Shown piece after piece: positions 33,801 through 45,800 of a stretch of DNA of 64,000 nt (positions are counted from its first letter, which is position 1; each line of letters opens with the position of its first letter). The position numbers were made by a program, and so were the translations under genes. The DNA comes from Siphonodentalium dalli (taxonomy: Eukaryota; Mollusca; Scaphopoda; Gadilida; Siphonodentaliidae). Under the pieces are notes generated by a model. That model was not told the origin of the DNA. It did not search any database and worked only from the letters and a program-made list of their open reading frames with translations. The stretch lies in NCBI GenBank assembly GCA_032622095.1, contig CP136068.1, forward strand, positions 152,111,151 to 152,175,150, written 5' to 3'.

Positions 33801-36800
33801 ATGTATGAGCACGATGTTTGACCCGGAGTGTTATACATTACTCTAAAATACCTGTTCATGGATTTGTGATATAACTTGCAGATCCAATTATGTTGTGCAT
33901 ACAATTATAATCGCTATTGAAATGCAAGGCATTACTTTCCAGAAAGTCTGGTAATGTACAATGTACCTACCATGTAGCAGCTGTGGCATCTAATTTAAGC
34001 CTCATATTTATACCTGGCCCCTATACGGGAGCGGGACGATTCGGCCCAGGGTCGATTCAGGCTTGGACTTTTCGGTCCAGGGCTTTTTCAGCCGGGCTGA
34101 TTCGGCAGGGACGATTCGGCCCCTATTCAATTCGGGTAATTACTGTAGGTAGCTTGGGGGTTAATTGGACGGCATTTTATGTTAATTGCCTTTGATTTGG
34201 TATCGGTCTTTTGATGAGAATGGAGATTATATTTGTACTTAACGTTTTATTGGCAGCAATATTAATGGATATATATACATATCCATTTAAGCCTGCAGGC
34301 CATACCTGTGATGTTTACCAAGCTACTGTTATGCCCTAAGTAAATGGCCCATCTAACTGAAGTGGCACCCCAGTTTAACTGCGTTCCGTTTTAACCTAAC
34401 AGCGGTTATAAGATGCGTTTAAAACGCGAGAACCGAATAAATTGTGCGGTTAAAACGGATACGGCGCGGTTAAACCGGTATATGTCGCTCTTAATGGAAC
34501 AGATACTAATACCATATGGCGTATATGGCGTGTCATGTTTTAGTTGCCATGCTCGTTAGACAAGTTAGCACAAATAACATGGCAGTGTCCCTTTCAATAT
34601 CAATATTTTTTGTTGTGGATCTTCTATTTATTTTGGATAAATAGAACAGACATTCATATACCAATATTTTATGTTTTGGGTAAACGGAAGATTGTGATGT
34701 ATGGTGTGAAAAAATAAAAGTGTTTTTGTGTGTTTTATTTATTTTTGGATTTCTTTTTATTATAATGTTGTATACTTTATAGTTGCCTTTTGGTGAAAAT
34801 AACAGTTGGGCTAACCCCAATGGGTAATCGGAATTCTTACGGCCCATTTTCGACTTTAACCATCGATAAAATAAATATTTATATAATTATATATAAATAT
34901 AATTATTCGACAATTTAGCTGACGAGTGCCGGTCACTTTCAATGTAAGGAAACGCGTTTAAAATGGAACAACCGCAAAACGGATAAAACGCATTTCAAAC
35001 GGATTCGAGTGGATAATTATATAATAATATAAAGTGGGGGTTAGAGTCCCACACATGCATCATAAATGTAAAGTGAGGGAAACAAAAATGCGTTTAAACG
35101 GAACAACCACACTCTTCAAACGTCGGGCATTATTCGGATATCGGAAACCGATATTTAAGTTTTCCGATCTTGCATTCGTTGCTATATAATCATAATTAAC
35201 TACAAACGTGACACGCCAGTTACATATACATCAAAAATATACAAAATTATACATAATTAACTACAAACGTGACACGCCAGATAGATTCGCGAATTGCGTA
35301 TGTACTATTAATAGTATTAAATTCAGCACTTTACTTTGCTTCAAACATAAGCATGTATTTTTTCACAAGCCGATCAACGGACGTATACTAGAACATATAC
35401 GTCAAAATTATACAGTTTTCAACAAGTCGGGATTAAAACATAAAATATATCGTGTTGAGTACCGATGGTGATAACAAAAACATACAATCAACTCCTGGTC
35501 GATTATGAAGTTACCACTTTGCCGTGATCGCGAAAACACAAAACGATAACATAATCTGGTAGATGCATGGGTAGTACCCCTCTCTTTCCCATTAAATATT
35601 CAAATACCGGAAGGTTAACGTTTACGTGCGGTTAAGGGTTTAACTGGAGTAACCTAACCGCATGTAACTGCGATGCCACCGCAGTTATGGCAAATAACTG
35701 CGGTGCGGTTACGGTTTAACCGCAGTTGTAAACGGATTATAACTGCAGTTAATGGGTCATTTACTTAGGGCATAACAGTAGATTGACACCAGTTGATCAC
35801 GAAAATGCAAGAAAAATCATAGGTCATGTGTTTACTTTTTAAAATAAATCCCCAAGTGTACGACAGGGCTATCCCACAGCCAAATTTGATCTGGAAAAAC
35901 CCACAACTACAGCAACTAGTTAAATAAATTTCCCGCTCACAAAAATCCATTCCCCCATTAATTCGCCAGTTTAAATTATTTAGATATGATATACAAATCA
36001 AATAAACGCGATGTCATACTTTAATAACGTGTCGCATGTATCAGGTGAAGGTCATTCTTCAGTTACCTTCACCTTTAGAATTCCACGGTGTACTCACTCC
36101 CCGACTCTAGAACACATTTAGCTCCTTGATTCCACTATATGTGCACGTTAAAGAATCCAGCTGTAGGTTAGAGAGCCCACCAAAGCTTGTTGGGGCTTAC
36201 ACGCTACCCTTAAATATGATGGAAATAATGTTGTGATAGGCATGAACAAGCCTCACTTAAACAAACATGTTGTGATCGCATGAACAAGCCTCACTTAAAC
36301 AAACAACTCACCAACCGCGTGATTCTCAACTTGGATCAATCACTGTTTTATCTTGTTCGAACAAACATGTCAGAAGCCATTCTGAGTGTTAAAAAGGTAG
36401 ATACATGTACCTATCTATATAGAAACATATATGTACAACTTTATTATCAACTTTCTCACAGACAAATCACAGGTAAGAATATTAAATCAAATCATAAGAT
36501 CAAGATATATAATATAAACTAGAGCAATGCTACCCTTTTATACACTTTAATCAAAATATTAAATGCTCTAGTATAATAATAAAATAACATACAAAAGAAA
36601 AATATATATAAACATCCAAATATCCTACTGATAAAAACATTTTTAGGTGAGACGATTCGGTCCAAACCATGGGCCGAATCAGCCCTGCCGAATCAGCCCT
36701 GGACCGAATCGACCCCGACCCCCCTATACTGTCTGTAAAAGGCAATTAATATTCACACTTTAATATGTGATACATGTATCACACTTATTAACTGAGCATT

Positions 36801-39800
36801 GGCATTGTCGCACGTCAATTAAAACAGTGAACAGTACTTCATTTGGAAACATGAATAGTAATGTCAGAGCTGTTGCGAGCTGTGGATTCCCTGTTCATCT
36901 CTGAAATCAATGTAGCCTTTAGACCCATGTGATTGTAATCACAGTAAGGCCAATATAAAAATATTACTTGATTTACATCCCCTCCCGACCCTATTTTTTA
37001 GTCCCCTCCTCAATTTTTTTTATTTGAATATCTTTTATGCAAATTTTTTTCTCATGCCTTAACTCTTTCATGATGGGAGCTGGTGCAGCATTAAAGACCC
37101 AAAGGGAGCCTCGCATATATAAGAGAATGCACTGGCTTACAAGATTAAGATAAATATTGTTAGGCCAATGCATTCTCTTATATATGCGAGGCGCCCTATG
37201 GGCGACTCGCATATATAAGAGAATGCATTGGCACAGGGTTTTCGAAAAATCAGGAAGCTCCTGTCATGGAAGGGTTAATCATCAAATTACATTTCAATGA
37301 TCCATTAATCAGTCTATTTTGGTCAAATAGGGACAATAAATCACCAGGCTTGTAATATATAAGATAAGATACTGCTTCAATATCTAGAACTCTCCATGTC
37401 CATTTATGTTAGGAAGAATAAAATATAAAAAATAAAATTCGCCCTCCCGCCCCAGTTTTCTAAAAAAGTTGGATGTAAATCTAGCAATTTATTTTTATTG
37501 GCCTAATGAGATCATTGTTTAGCTTGAGTTAGACTGGCTTTTGTCTAGTATTACCATAGATTTGCAGCTGCATACCCCTGCAATCCTTCACAGGAGACGG
37601 GAGCAATTGCTTTCGCACCAGTATGCACTCGCAATTGTAAATTCACAGGTGCTAAAATTCGCACTCGTCCAGGGAGTCGTCCCTCTTGTCAAAATGTTCA
37701 TGGGCACTGTAATTGCTGATTCATTATCGAACTATTTGAAAGTATGTTTAGAACCTTTCCCATCTCAGTTAAATTGTGTGCATGTGAAAGTGTAACTGGA
37801 CATCGGTCTATCCCACAATAATTTTGTTCGAGCAAAAGTTGAAAACCCAACTTACTATTATATTACGGGCTCAAATACACCCGTCTTATGATTTGCGAGA
37901 GCAAATAATTGCTCCCGCTGTGTTTTCCTCGTGGGAAGGACTGCCCCTGTCACCATTTAAGACAAAATATTTAATTTATTTTCAAGCCTTGGCTTTTAGA
38001 ATAAAAATATTGCAAAACACAAATTTCCTATCTGCCTGTCTGGATTTATGTTGACAAAAAATAATTTATATTGTTTTGGGGAGGAATGGCGAGAGCTATT
38101 TTCACTTGATGGTGTCTTTTGAACAGCAAGCATGACTTTTGACTGATGCCAAGGTCAATAGTCCTGCTTGCTGTTCAGAAGACACCATCAAGGGAAAATA
38201 GCAAGCCTTGAAATAGTGTGTCTGTCATTTGCAGAATGAGGTCCCCAGAGGGTGTATTTAGTGATGCTACCCATCATAGTGGGCTAGCATCACCAAATTC
38301 ACCCTCTGGGGACCTCATTCTGCTTACACCTCAGCAGAGTGAGGTTCCCAGAGGGTGAATTTGGTGATGCTAGCCCGCTATGCGGGGTAGCATCACTAAA
38401 TTCACCCTCTGGGGACCTTATTCTGCAAATGACAGACACACTATTTCAAGGCTTGGAAAATAGCTCTCACTATTCCTCCCAAGACAGCCAGTAAGTGTTT
38501 TATTATATACAACACAATTCTCACCTCACACAAACCTTGACGTCGGCAGGCATATAATAGTTCGAAGACTATAGCTCAGGCGATAGTTTGCTTTCTAGGC
38601 AATGGTGAAAACTACTCCCTGACACATAATAATGATTCATCCGATCAAAAGACTGTATGACCTTCTGTGAACTATATGTATATAATATTACCTAATATGT
38701 TCTTCTATCTTTAGGATAACTATGGTTTTGATAAGATAGAAGTTAGAGACAATGGGAGAGGAATCGGAGTTGATGACATGCAGCTGATAGCGCGGCGATA
38801 TTACACCTCGAAGATCAGCTCACATGATGACCTCGATGACCTGATGTCATACGGATTCCGAGGAGAAGCTTTAGGTGAGTTTAACCCTTAACCCTTGACT
38901 CAATGTTGGTGCCATACATAACACTATCGAAATTTGTAGATGGAGAGGAGACTTCTCTTTTTTTAGTCAATTTAAAAAACATAAACTTGGCAAAAGCCAT
39001 CTTTGATGCGCATCCCTTGTCTAAATACACAGAACCACAAGAGTGTGTAAATGGGTTTGTTGATAAAAGCACGAGTGCCAGTCTGGAAGGATAAATGATG
39101 GACGCAGCCTTGAGATCTATCCTTCTGCGATGGCACAATCAACATAGTGGACATACACATTCACCCATGTGTTGTTTGTGTTTATTACATGCCAATGATG
39201 ACATCTGTACATCCTAGAATCCTTAATTTAAAAAACAAGATTTTATTTTATAGTTCTGGTTGCATTGTCAAGTTGAACATCATTTACATTGGGTGATATC
39301 GACATCGTCTGATTCTTCACTGTGCAGAATCAGAATTAAAATATATATATATCTTTATTTCAGACAATTGTGGCCATACTATTTGTGTTTACATAAGTTA
39401 TTAAGGTATATACAACATGTCAATTATAGTTTTACCATGGCATATTGCTGCAAACATTTACGACAGTGGACTTATGTCTACATTAATTCGTTCCAATATA
39501 TTATCAGTTCAGAAGTGTATAATATATCTGACCTCATTATTGCAGATAAAACAGTTATTCGACTTGCTCACCCTTTCACGAAAACCATACACAAACTTTC
39601 GTCTCAACATTGGCATAGACAACACTCATCATTTACGAACATACCACTAGCACTGCATCTTCTGTCATAACCCATACATAGTCTATATGCATTATTGTAA
39701 CATACATTTAGCTTATTTAAAGTAATTTTCTTGAAATTAGACCACAGCTGGCAACAATACAAAGGAGAAATGTATCTCTGAAAAAGAAACGATTTAACAG

Positions 39801-42800
39801 CCTGTGAACATTTAGAAAATTTTCTTAACAATAAATTAGCTCTGAGACAAATAGCCCAATATTGACGTTGTATATCGCCATCGTCAGATACCCCGCTGGA
39901 CAAAACAAGTGTCCATTGGCACCGCGGTGTATTTGCCGTTCGGCCGCGGTGTCAGAGTTTGTAACTGCAGTTGAGCACCGCGGCCGAACGGCAAGTACAC
40001 TGTGGCCCAACAGCAAGTACACTGCGGCCGAAAGGCAACTACACCGCAGCCGAACAGCATGTACACTGTGGTTAGATTTCTGGTTTGTATCGTCTTTTTT
40101 CAGTTTAATGAACGTACTCCGCGGCAATTACACCATGGCCGAACGGCAAGTACACCGCGGCCCAACTGTAGTTAGCCGGTGGAGCCGCGGTGTAGTTGCA
40201 TTTCAGCCACGGTGGCAACGCTAACTGCACCGCGGTTAGGTGGACACTTGTTTTGTCCAGCGGGGTAGGTCGTCGTTTATAATACGACACTGCATGAACA
40301 ATGTAATTCCAGGAATAGGAGTGTAATAATTAACTAATATTGCACATGTCATTTTAAACATATCTTGAATCTTCATATCTTTTAACCCTTTACCCAACAG
40401 AACGGCCCTGTGCCAATGCATTCTCTTATATATGCGAGTCGACCATAGGTCGCCTCGCATATATAAGAGAATGCATTGGCTTAACACATTAAAAATTATA
40501 AAAATTGTTAAAGAATGTAAGAAAAAATGGTAAAAAGTGTTAAAAAAAGATTTTTGTTTTAGGCCAATGCATTCTCTTATATATGCGAGGCGACCTATGG
40601 TCGACTCGCATATATAAGAGAATGCATTGGCACAGGGCATAACTGTAACCATCACAATGTAGTCAATGAACCGGTTCCAATGATATCCATATTTGTATGG
40701 TGTTATTGAGACAGACCGAAGATATTTTAGGCTGTTGAAGCTTTATTTGGCCGGTTTTGGACGGTTTGTTGGGTAAAGGGTTAAACATATCTTGAATCTT
40801 CATATCTTTTAATAGTCAATTGTGTTTATTCATTTTTAAACAGGTTCCCTATGTTCAGTATCAGATTTTTCTGTCACATCTAAAACACTGAGTGATGAAG
40901 TAGGAACTGTATGTTCTTACAACGGTGAAGGAGAAGTTATTTCTACCAAATCATGTCACTTCAGTCAGGGTAAGTCTACTCAGAAAGAATGAGGGATTCG
41001 GAAATATTTCATGAACATAAGAAACATGAAACATCTGTCTATTTTCACTTCTCTTCCACATCATTGATAAGTAGTTTCCTTAGGAATTGATCAGTTAATA
41101 AGTTCAACAAACGGCCATGCTTATTTATAATTCCTGAATATACGTCCTGATGAAAAATATGCCATTCCGATGTACTCTCAGGTGCCTAATAATAGTGTCA
41201 GCACGATTATTAATTTTGGAGAAAATTATTAATATTATTAATATCAGTCTGAATCCTGACCCATCACGGTTGTTAGGTACAGTAATGCCCTAAGTAATCG
41301 ACCCCTTAACCACAGCAGAATTATGGGTAACTTTTCAGGATTTAGTCGGAAATATGGCTTGTTGCCATTCATCGGAAAGCTCTTGCCGAGAGCTTTCCGA
41401 TGAATGGCAACAAGCCATATTTCTGACTAAATCCTGAAAAATTACCCATAATTCTGCTGTGGTTAAGTGGTCAATTAATTTGGGCATTACTGTACTAGTA
41501 TATTATTTTTCAAACAACAATCCATTAGATTAATAACTGACCCTCAATATCAAATTTAATGAACAGTTATTTCAATCTCAGTGAGAGCTTTCCGATGAAT
41601 GGCAACAAGCCATATTTCCGACTAAATCCTGAAAAGTTACCCATAATTCTGCTGTGGTTAAGGGGTCGATTATTTAGGGCATTACTGTACCTGAGAGTAT
41701 ACTAAGAATCCATTCAGCAAAGATATTGTTAAAGGTACTCAATCCGATCAGAGGGTCCCATCTCAACAGATTCCAACAACAACAATCCGATCAGAGGGTC
41801 TTATATTACTAAAAACTTCAATTCTGTGGCCCAGGAGTTGGTTGACAGTTTTGCACCTTCGCAAACTAAAACCATGGTGAACCGTAAATCATCTCTATGG
41901 TTTAATGACGACCTCCGATTAGAGAAAGTGCGTCGTAGAAATCTCGAACTGCAATGGCGTTCCTCAAAACTGGAGATTCACAGGGAGTTGTTCGTGACAC
42001 AACGAAATTGTGTCAATAAACTTATCATCGAGGCCAAGTGGCAATATTTTGCTGACCTCGTGAGCCATAACTCAAAACGGCCTAAAGTTCTATCATGTGT
42101 TATTGATAAACTACTTCACAAAAACAAGTCCTCACTACTCCCTCAGTATACGTCATCGGTCGATCTTGCCAATATATTTGCGAAGTTCTTTGTAAACAAA
42201 AGCGAGAACATCCGATGCAATATGGTTAGCAACAATGAAACACTCAGCTGGGAATTTCTTCAGACCAGTGGTTCACCAAGGGGACTGAAAAAACTGACGT
42301 GTTTCAAGCCACTCACATCTGATCAGCTGTCAGAAATTATATCGAAATCTCCATCAAAACAGTGCCCTCTCAACATTATACCAACAAAGTTATTGAAGAC
42401 ATGTAAGTCAGCACTAGCACCCGTGCTGATGAATATTGTAAACAGTTCTTTGGATAGTGGCATTTTCCCATCCACCATGAAACATGCCTTAGTAACGCCA
42501 CTACTGAAGAAACCAGGGCTTGATTTCGAGGTCCTAAGTAACTACCGACCGGTTTCAAACCTCTCTTTTATTTCAAAGCTGATAGAGAGGGTTGTTTCCA
42601 AACAACTCTGCGAATACTTGTCGTCCACTGGCTTGTTGGAAGTGTTTCAATCTGCCTATCGTCCAAACAGCAGCACTGAGACTGCACTTCTTCGGGTCCA
42701 AAACGACTTGCTTATGTCAATGGATCAAAGGGAAGTGTCATGCTTGGTGTTACTGGACCTCAGTGCCGCCTTCGACACAATCGACCACGCTGTGCTATTG

Positions 42801-45800
42801 GAGAGCCTTGAAAACAGACTCGGTGTGACTGGTGTAGCCTTAGATTGGTTTAGGTCATATCTGAACGGCCGTACATTGAGTGTCACAGTGAACAACGTTC
42901 ACTCGGATGTTTTTGCACTTAAGTACGGTGTGCCACAGGGGTCTGTGCTTGGACCCATGCTCTATGTGATCTACGTCCTACCGCTGGGGGACATAATCCG
43001 TCATCATGGACTGAATTTTCACTTTTACGCGGATGATTCCCAACTCTACGTTCATTTCAACCCTGGTTGTGAGATTCCAGCCAGAGAATCCCTAGAGCAC
43101 TGTGTATCCGATATTAAAATCTGGATGACTGATAATTTCCTTAAGTTGAATCCTGACAAAACTGAACTGATATATATCGGGTTACCGCATCAGTTGCAGA
43201 AAGCAACTACCCACGATATTGTGCTTGGAGATAGTGCAGTCTCTAAGTCGACTATGGTCCGCAACCTGGGGTATATGATGGATGACAATCTATCTGCGGA
43301 GGCGCATGTAATGCAAGTTTGCAGATTGGCATATTGTCACCTGAGAAATATCAGCAGGGTGCGAAATGTGGTCGACGAAGAGACGGCCAAACAACTCGTA
43401 CATGCATTTATCACAAGCCGTATAGACTACTGTAACTCACTTTTATTTGGTTGCAACACATACCTTATTCGGAAACTTCAGCTTGTACAAAACTGTGCTG
43501 CTAGGATTGTTACCAAAACAAAGAAATTTGATAACATCACTCCAATTTTAGCCAAATTACACTGGCTTCCCGTTGAGCAGAGGATCCATTTTAAGGTCTT
43601 GCTTTTCACTTATAAGTGTTTAAATAATCTGGCACCATCGTACTTGTCGGATCTCATTCAGCGCTATCAACCCGTCAGACCCCTCAGGTCCGCCAAGGCA
43701 AATCAACTTGTCTATAAACCTGGGGATCTGGTTACATGCGGCGATCGCGCTTTTTCTGTGGCTGGCCCAAAGCTGTGGAATCTACTTCCTGATCACTTAA
43801 GGATTCCACAAACCATAAATGAGTTCAAATCCGCACTTAAAACCCACCTGTTTGAAGTGGCATTTGGTCCTCGGCCCTCATTGCGTAAAGTTAAGAAATA
43901 GCCGCAGTTTATGTTGTATATCTGTATTGTGTTGTATATGTTTTATGTGTATATTGTTAAGTCCGAGAGCACATTTGTGGAGTCGTGACTATAAACCTTA
44001 TTATTACTATTTCTTTGGCTTTGGGGGTAAAAAATATTTGATTCGAGTCGAGTAACCCATCAAACAAAGCTCAGAGTTATTAGATATTGATTTTTGAAAT
44101 TTGTTATTTTCTCGAGATGAGTACTAATAATTGCCCTTAACTTCGTAATCTGCTCGAGATGTGTACACCAAAACGCTATTCAAACAGACAAGGATGGATA
44201 ACTCTAAAATCAAGTGGTAATAATAACGCAATTTTGACTGTGTTCTGGGACAGAAAGAATAGAAATAACGAAACTTCAAATATCGATATATGATCACCCT
44301 GAGCGTTGATTGGTAGGTTCCTCGACTCGAATCAATTATTTTTTACCCCCAAAGCCAAAGAAATTGCCTCTGATCGGATTGAGTACCTTTAATCTTATTT
44401 TAGGAACAGCTGTTGTAGCTATTGGATTATTTAAGAACTTGCCAGTCAGAAAACAGTACTTCACTCCCATAAAACGCAAGAAGGAAGAGCTAAAACGTGT
44501 AGAGGACATTGTGATGGAGCTCGGAATTATACATCCCGAAGTTCGTATATTACTGAGGCACAACAAGGAAGTTTTATGGCAGAAAACTGTCCAACCTGAC
44601 ACGAAGGCTGTGCTGTCTAGCGTGCTTGGTCGCAACGTCATGAATATGCTCAACTTTAAGGAAGTTTTCAATGATAATCCTGAGGTAAGTTTGTGTTCTG
44701 TTTTAGTTTTTATTTATTGGAAGAAAATGTATAGATTCATGAAATAAGCAAGGTCAAGGTAAATATTGTTAGGCCAATGTATTCTCTTATATATGAGAGG
44801 CTCGTTTTGGGAGACTCACATATATAAGAGAATGCATTGGCCCAGAATTTTCGCAAAATTGCAGGAAGCTCCTGTCACAGGAGGGTTAACAACAATAAAA
44901 TAATTTTTTTTGCTAATACGCTTGTTGTTTTGAACATTTGGCACATATATTCAACCGAATAAATCCTTCGTCCTCACAAAAAATTACACCAATTTGACAG
45001 TCCAATAATATAACATCTGAACATGAGCAACACTTTTTCTTGTCTTTTTAAAACATGCATGACCCCCAACCCACTTACTTTTTTTGGTTGCTGAGTTCTT
45101 GGACTTATTCTATGGTTCATATGTTAACCCGCATAGCTTGATACATTGCACTGTAAATAATAATGAAATCTCATTGAGCTTGACACATAAGTATCATTGA
45201 CTGATACTGTTCTCCTTGTGGATGAATCCGATTTTTCTCTTTTCAGTTCCAATTGCACATGTTTTTCCCTGCCAGAGATAGTGATATTCAGCTGGTCAGT
45301 CGTGCTACTAAAGATAGGGAATTCACATACGTGAACAGGAGGCCTGTTAAACTGAAAGATGTGCAGAAGGTAAAAATCAGTAATAACATTCGGCTTACCT
45401 ATAAATGTTAGATAAATAAAAGATGTGACTGATGACACACACCCTACGTTGGTGTCTGTATGATTTGGGCTGTGTAACATTGACCCCCTCCAAACAGCCC
45501 TTCCGATGCGATAAACTAAATATTGCATGTCCAGTTTCCTGACGACATACAGTAATGCTCTAAGTAATTGACTCCTTAACCACAGCAGAATTATGGGTAA
45601 CTTTTCAGGATTTAGTCGGAAATATGGCTTGTTGCCATTCATCGAAAATCTCTCCCCGAGAGCTTTCCGATGAATGGCAACAAGCCATATTTCCAACTAA
45701 AGCCTGAAAAGTTATCCATAATTCTGCTGTGGTTAAGGAGTCGATTACTTTAGAGCATTACTGTATCTCTCTCCCAGCTGAACCGTTTCTATACTAAATG

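Larger units (their letters stand above)
41175..41697. mobile_element. TA-flanked element with CTCTCAGG ends, family J
   Basis: CTCTCAGGTGCCTAAT at the left and CCTGAGAG at the right, TA on both sides (41173-41174, 41698-41699). It contains family B copy 3 and a half copy. The first 16 bases equal the left end of the large element at 56442. Confidence 0.65.

Noticed and set aside
34533-34847. 104-codon minus-strand frame in family H copy 2
   Set aside because: The matching region of copy 1 has a broken frame and no motif, so it is unlikely to be a transposase.
39260-39670. 136-codon + strand frame
   Set aside because: It is antisense to recognisable reverse transcriptase sequence and lacks motifs, so it is a shadow frame.
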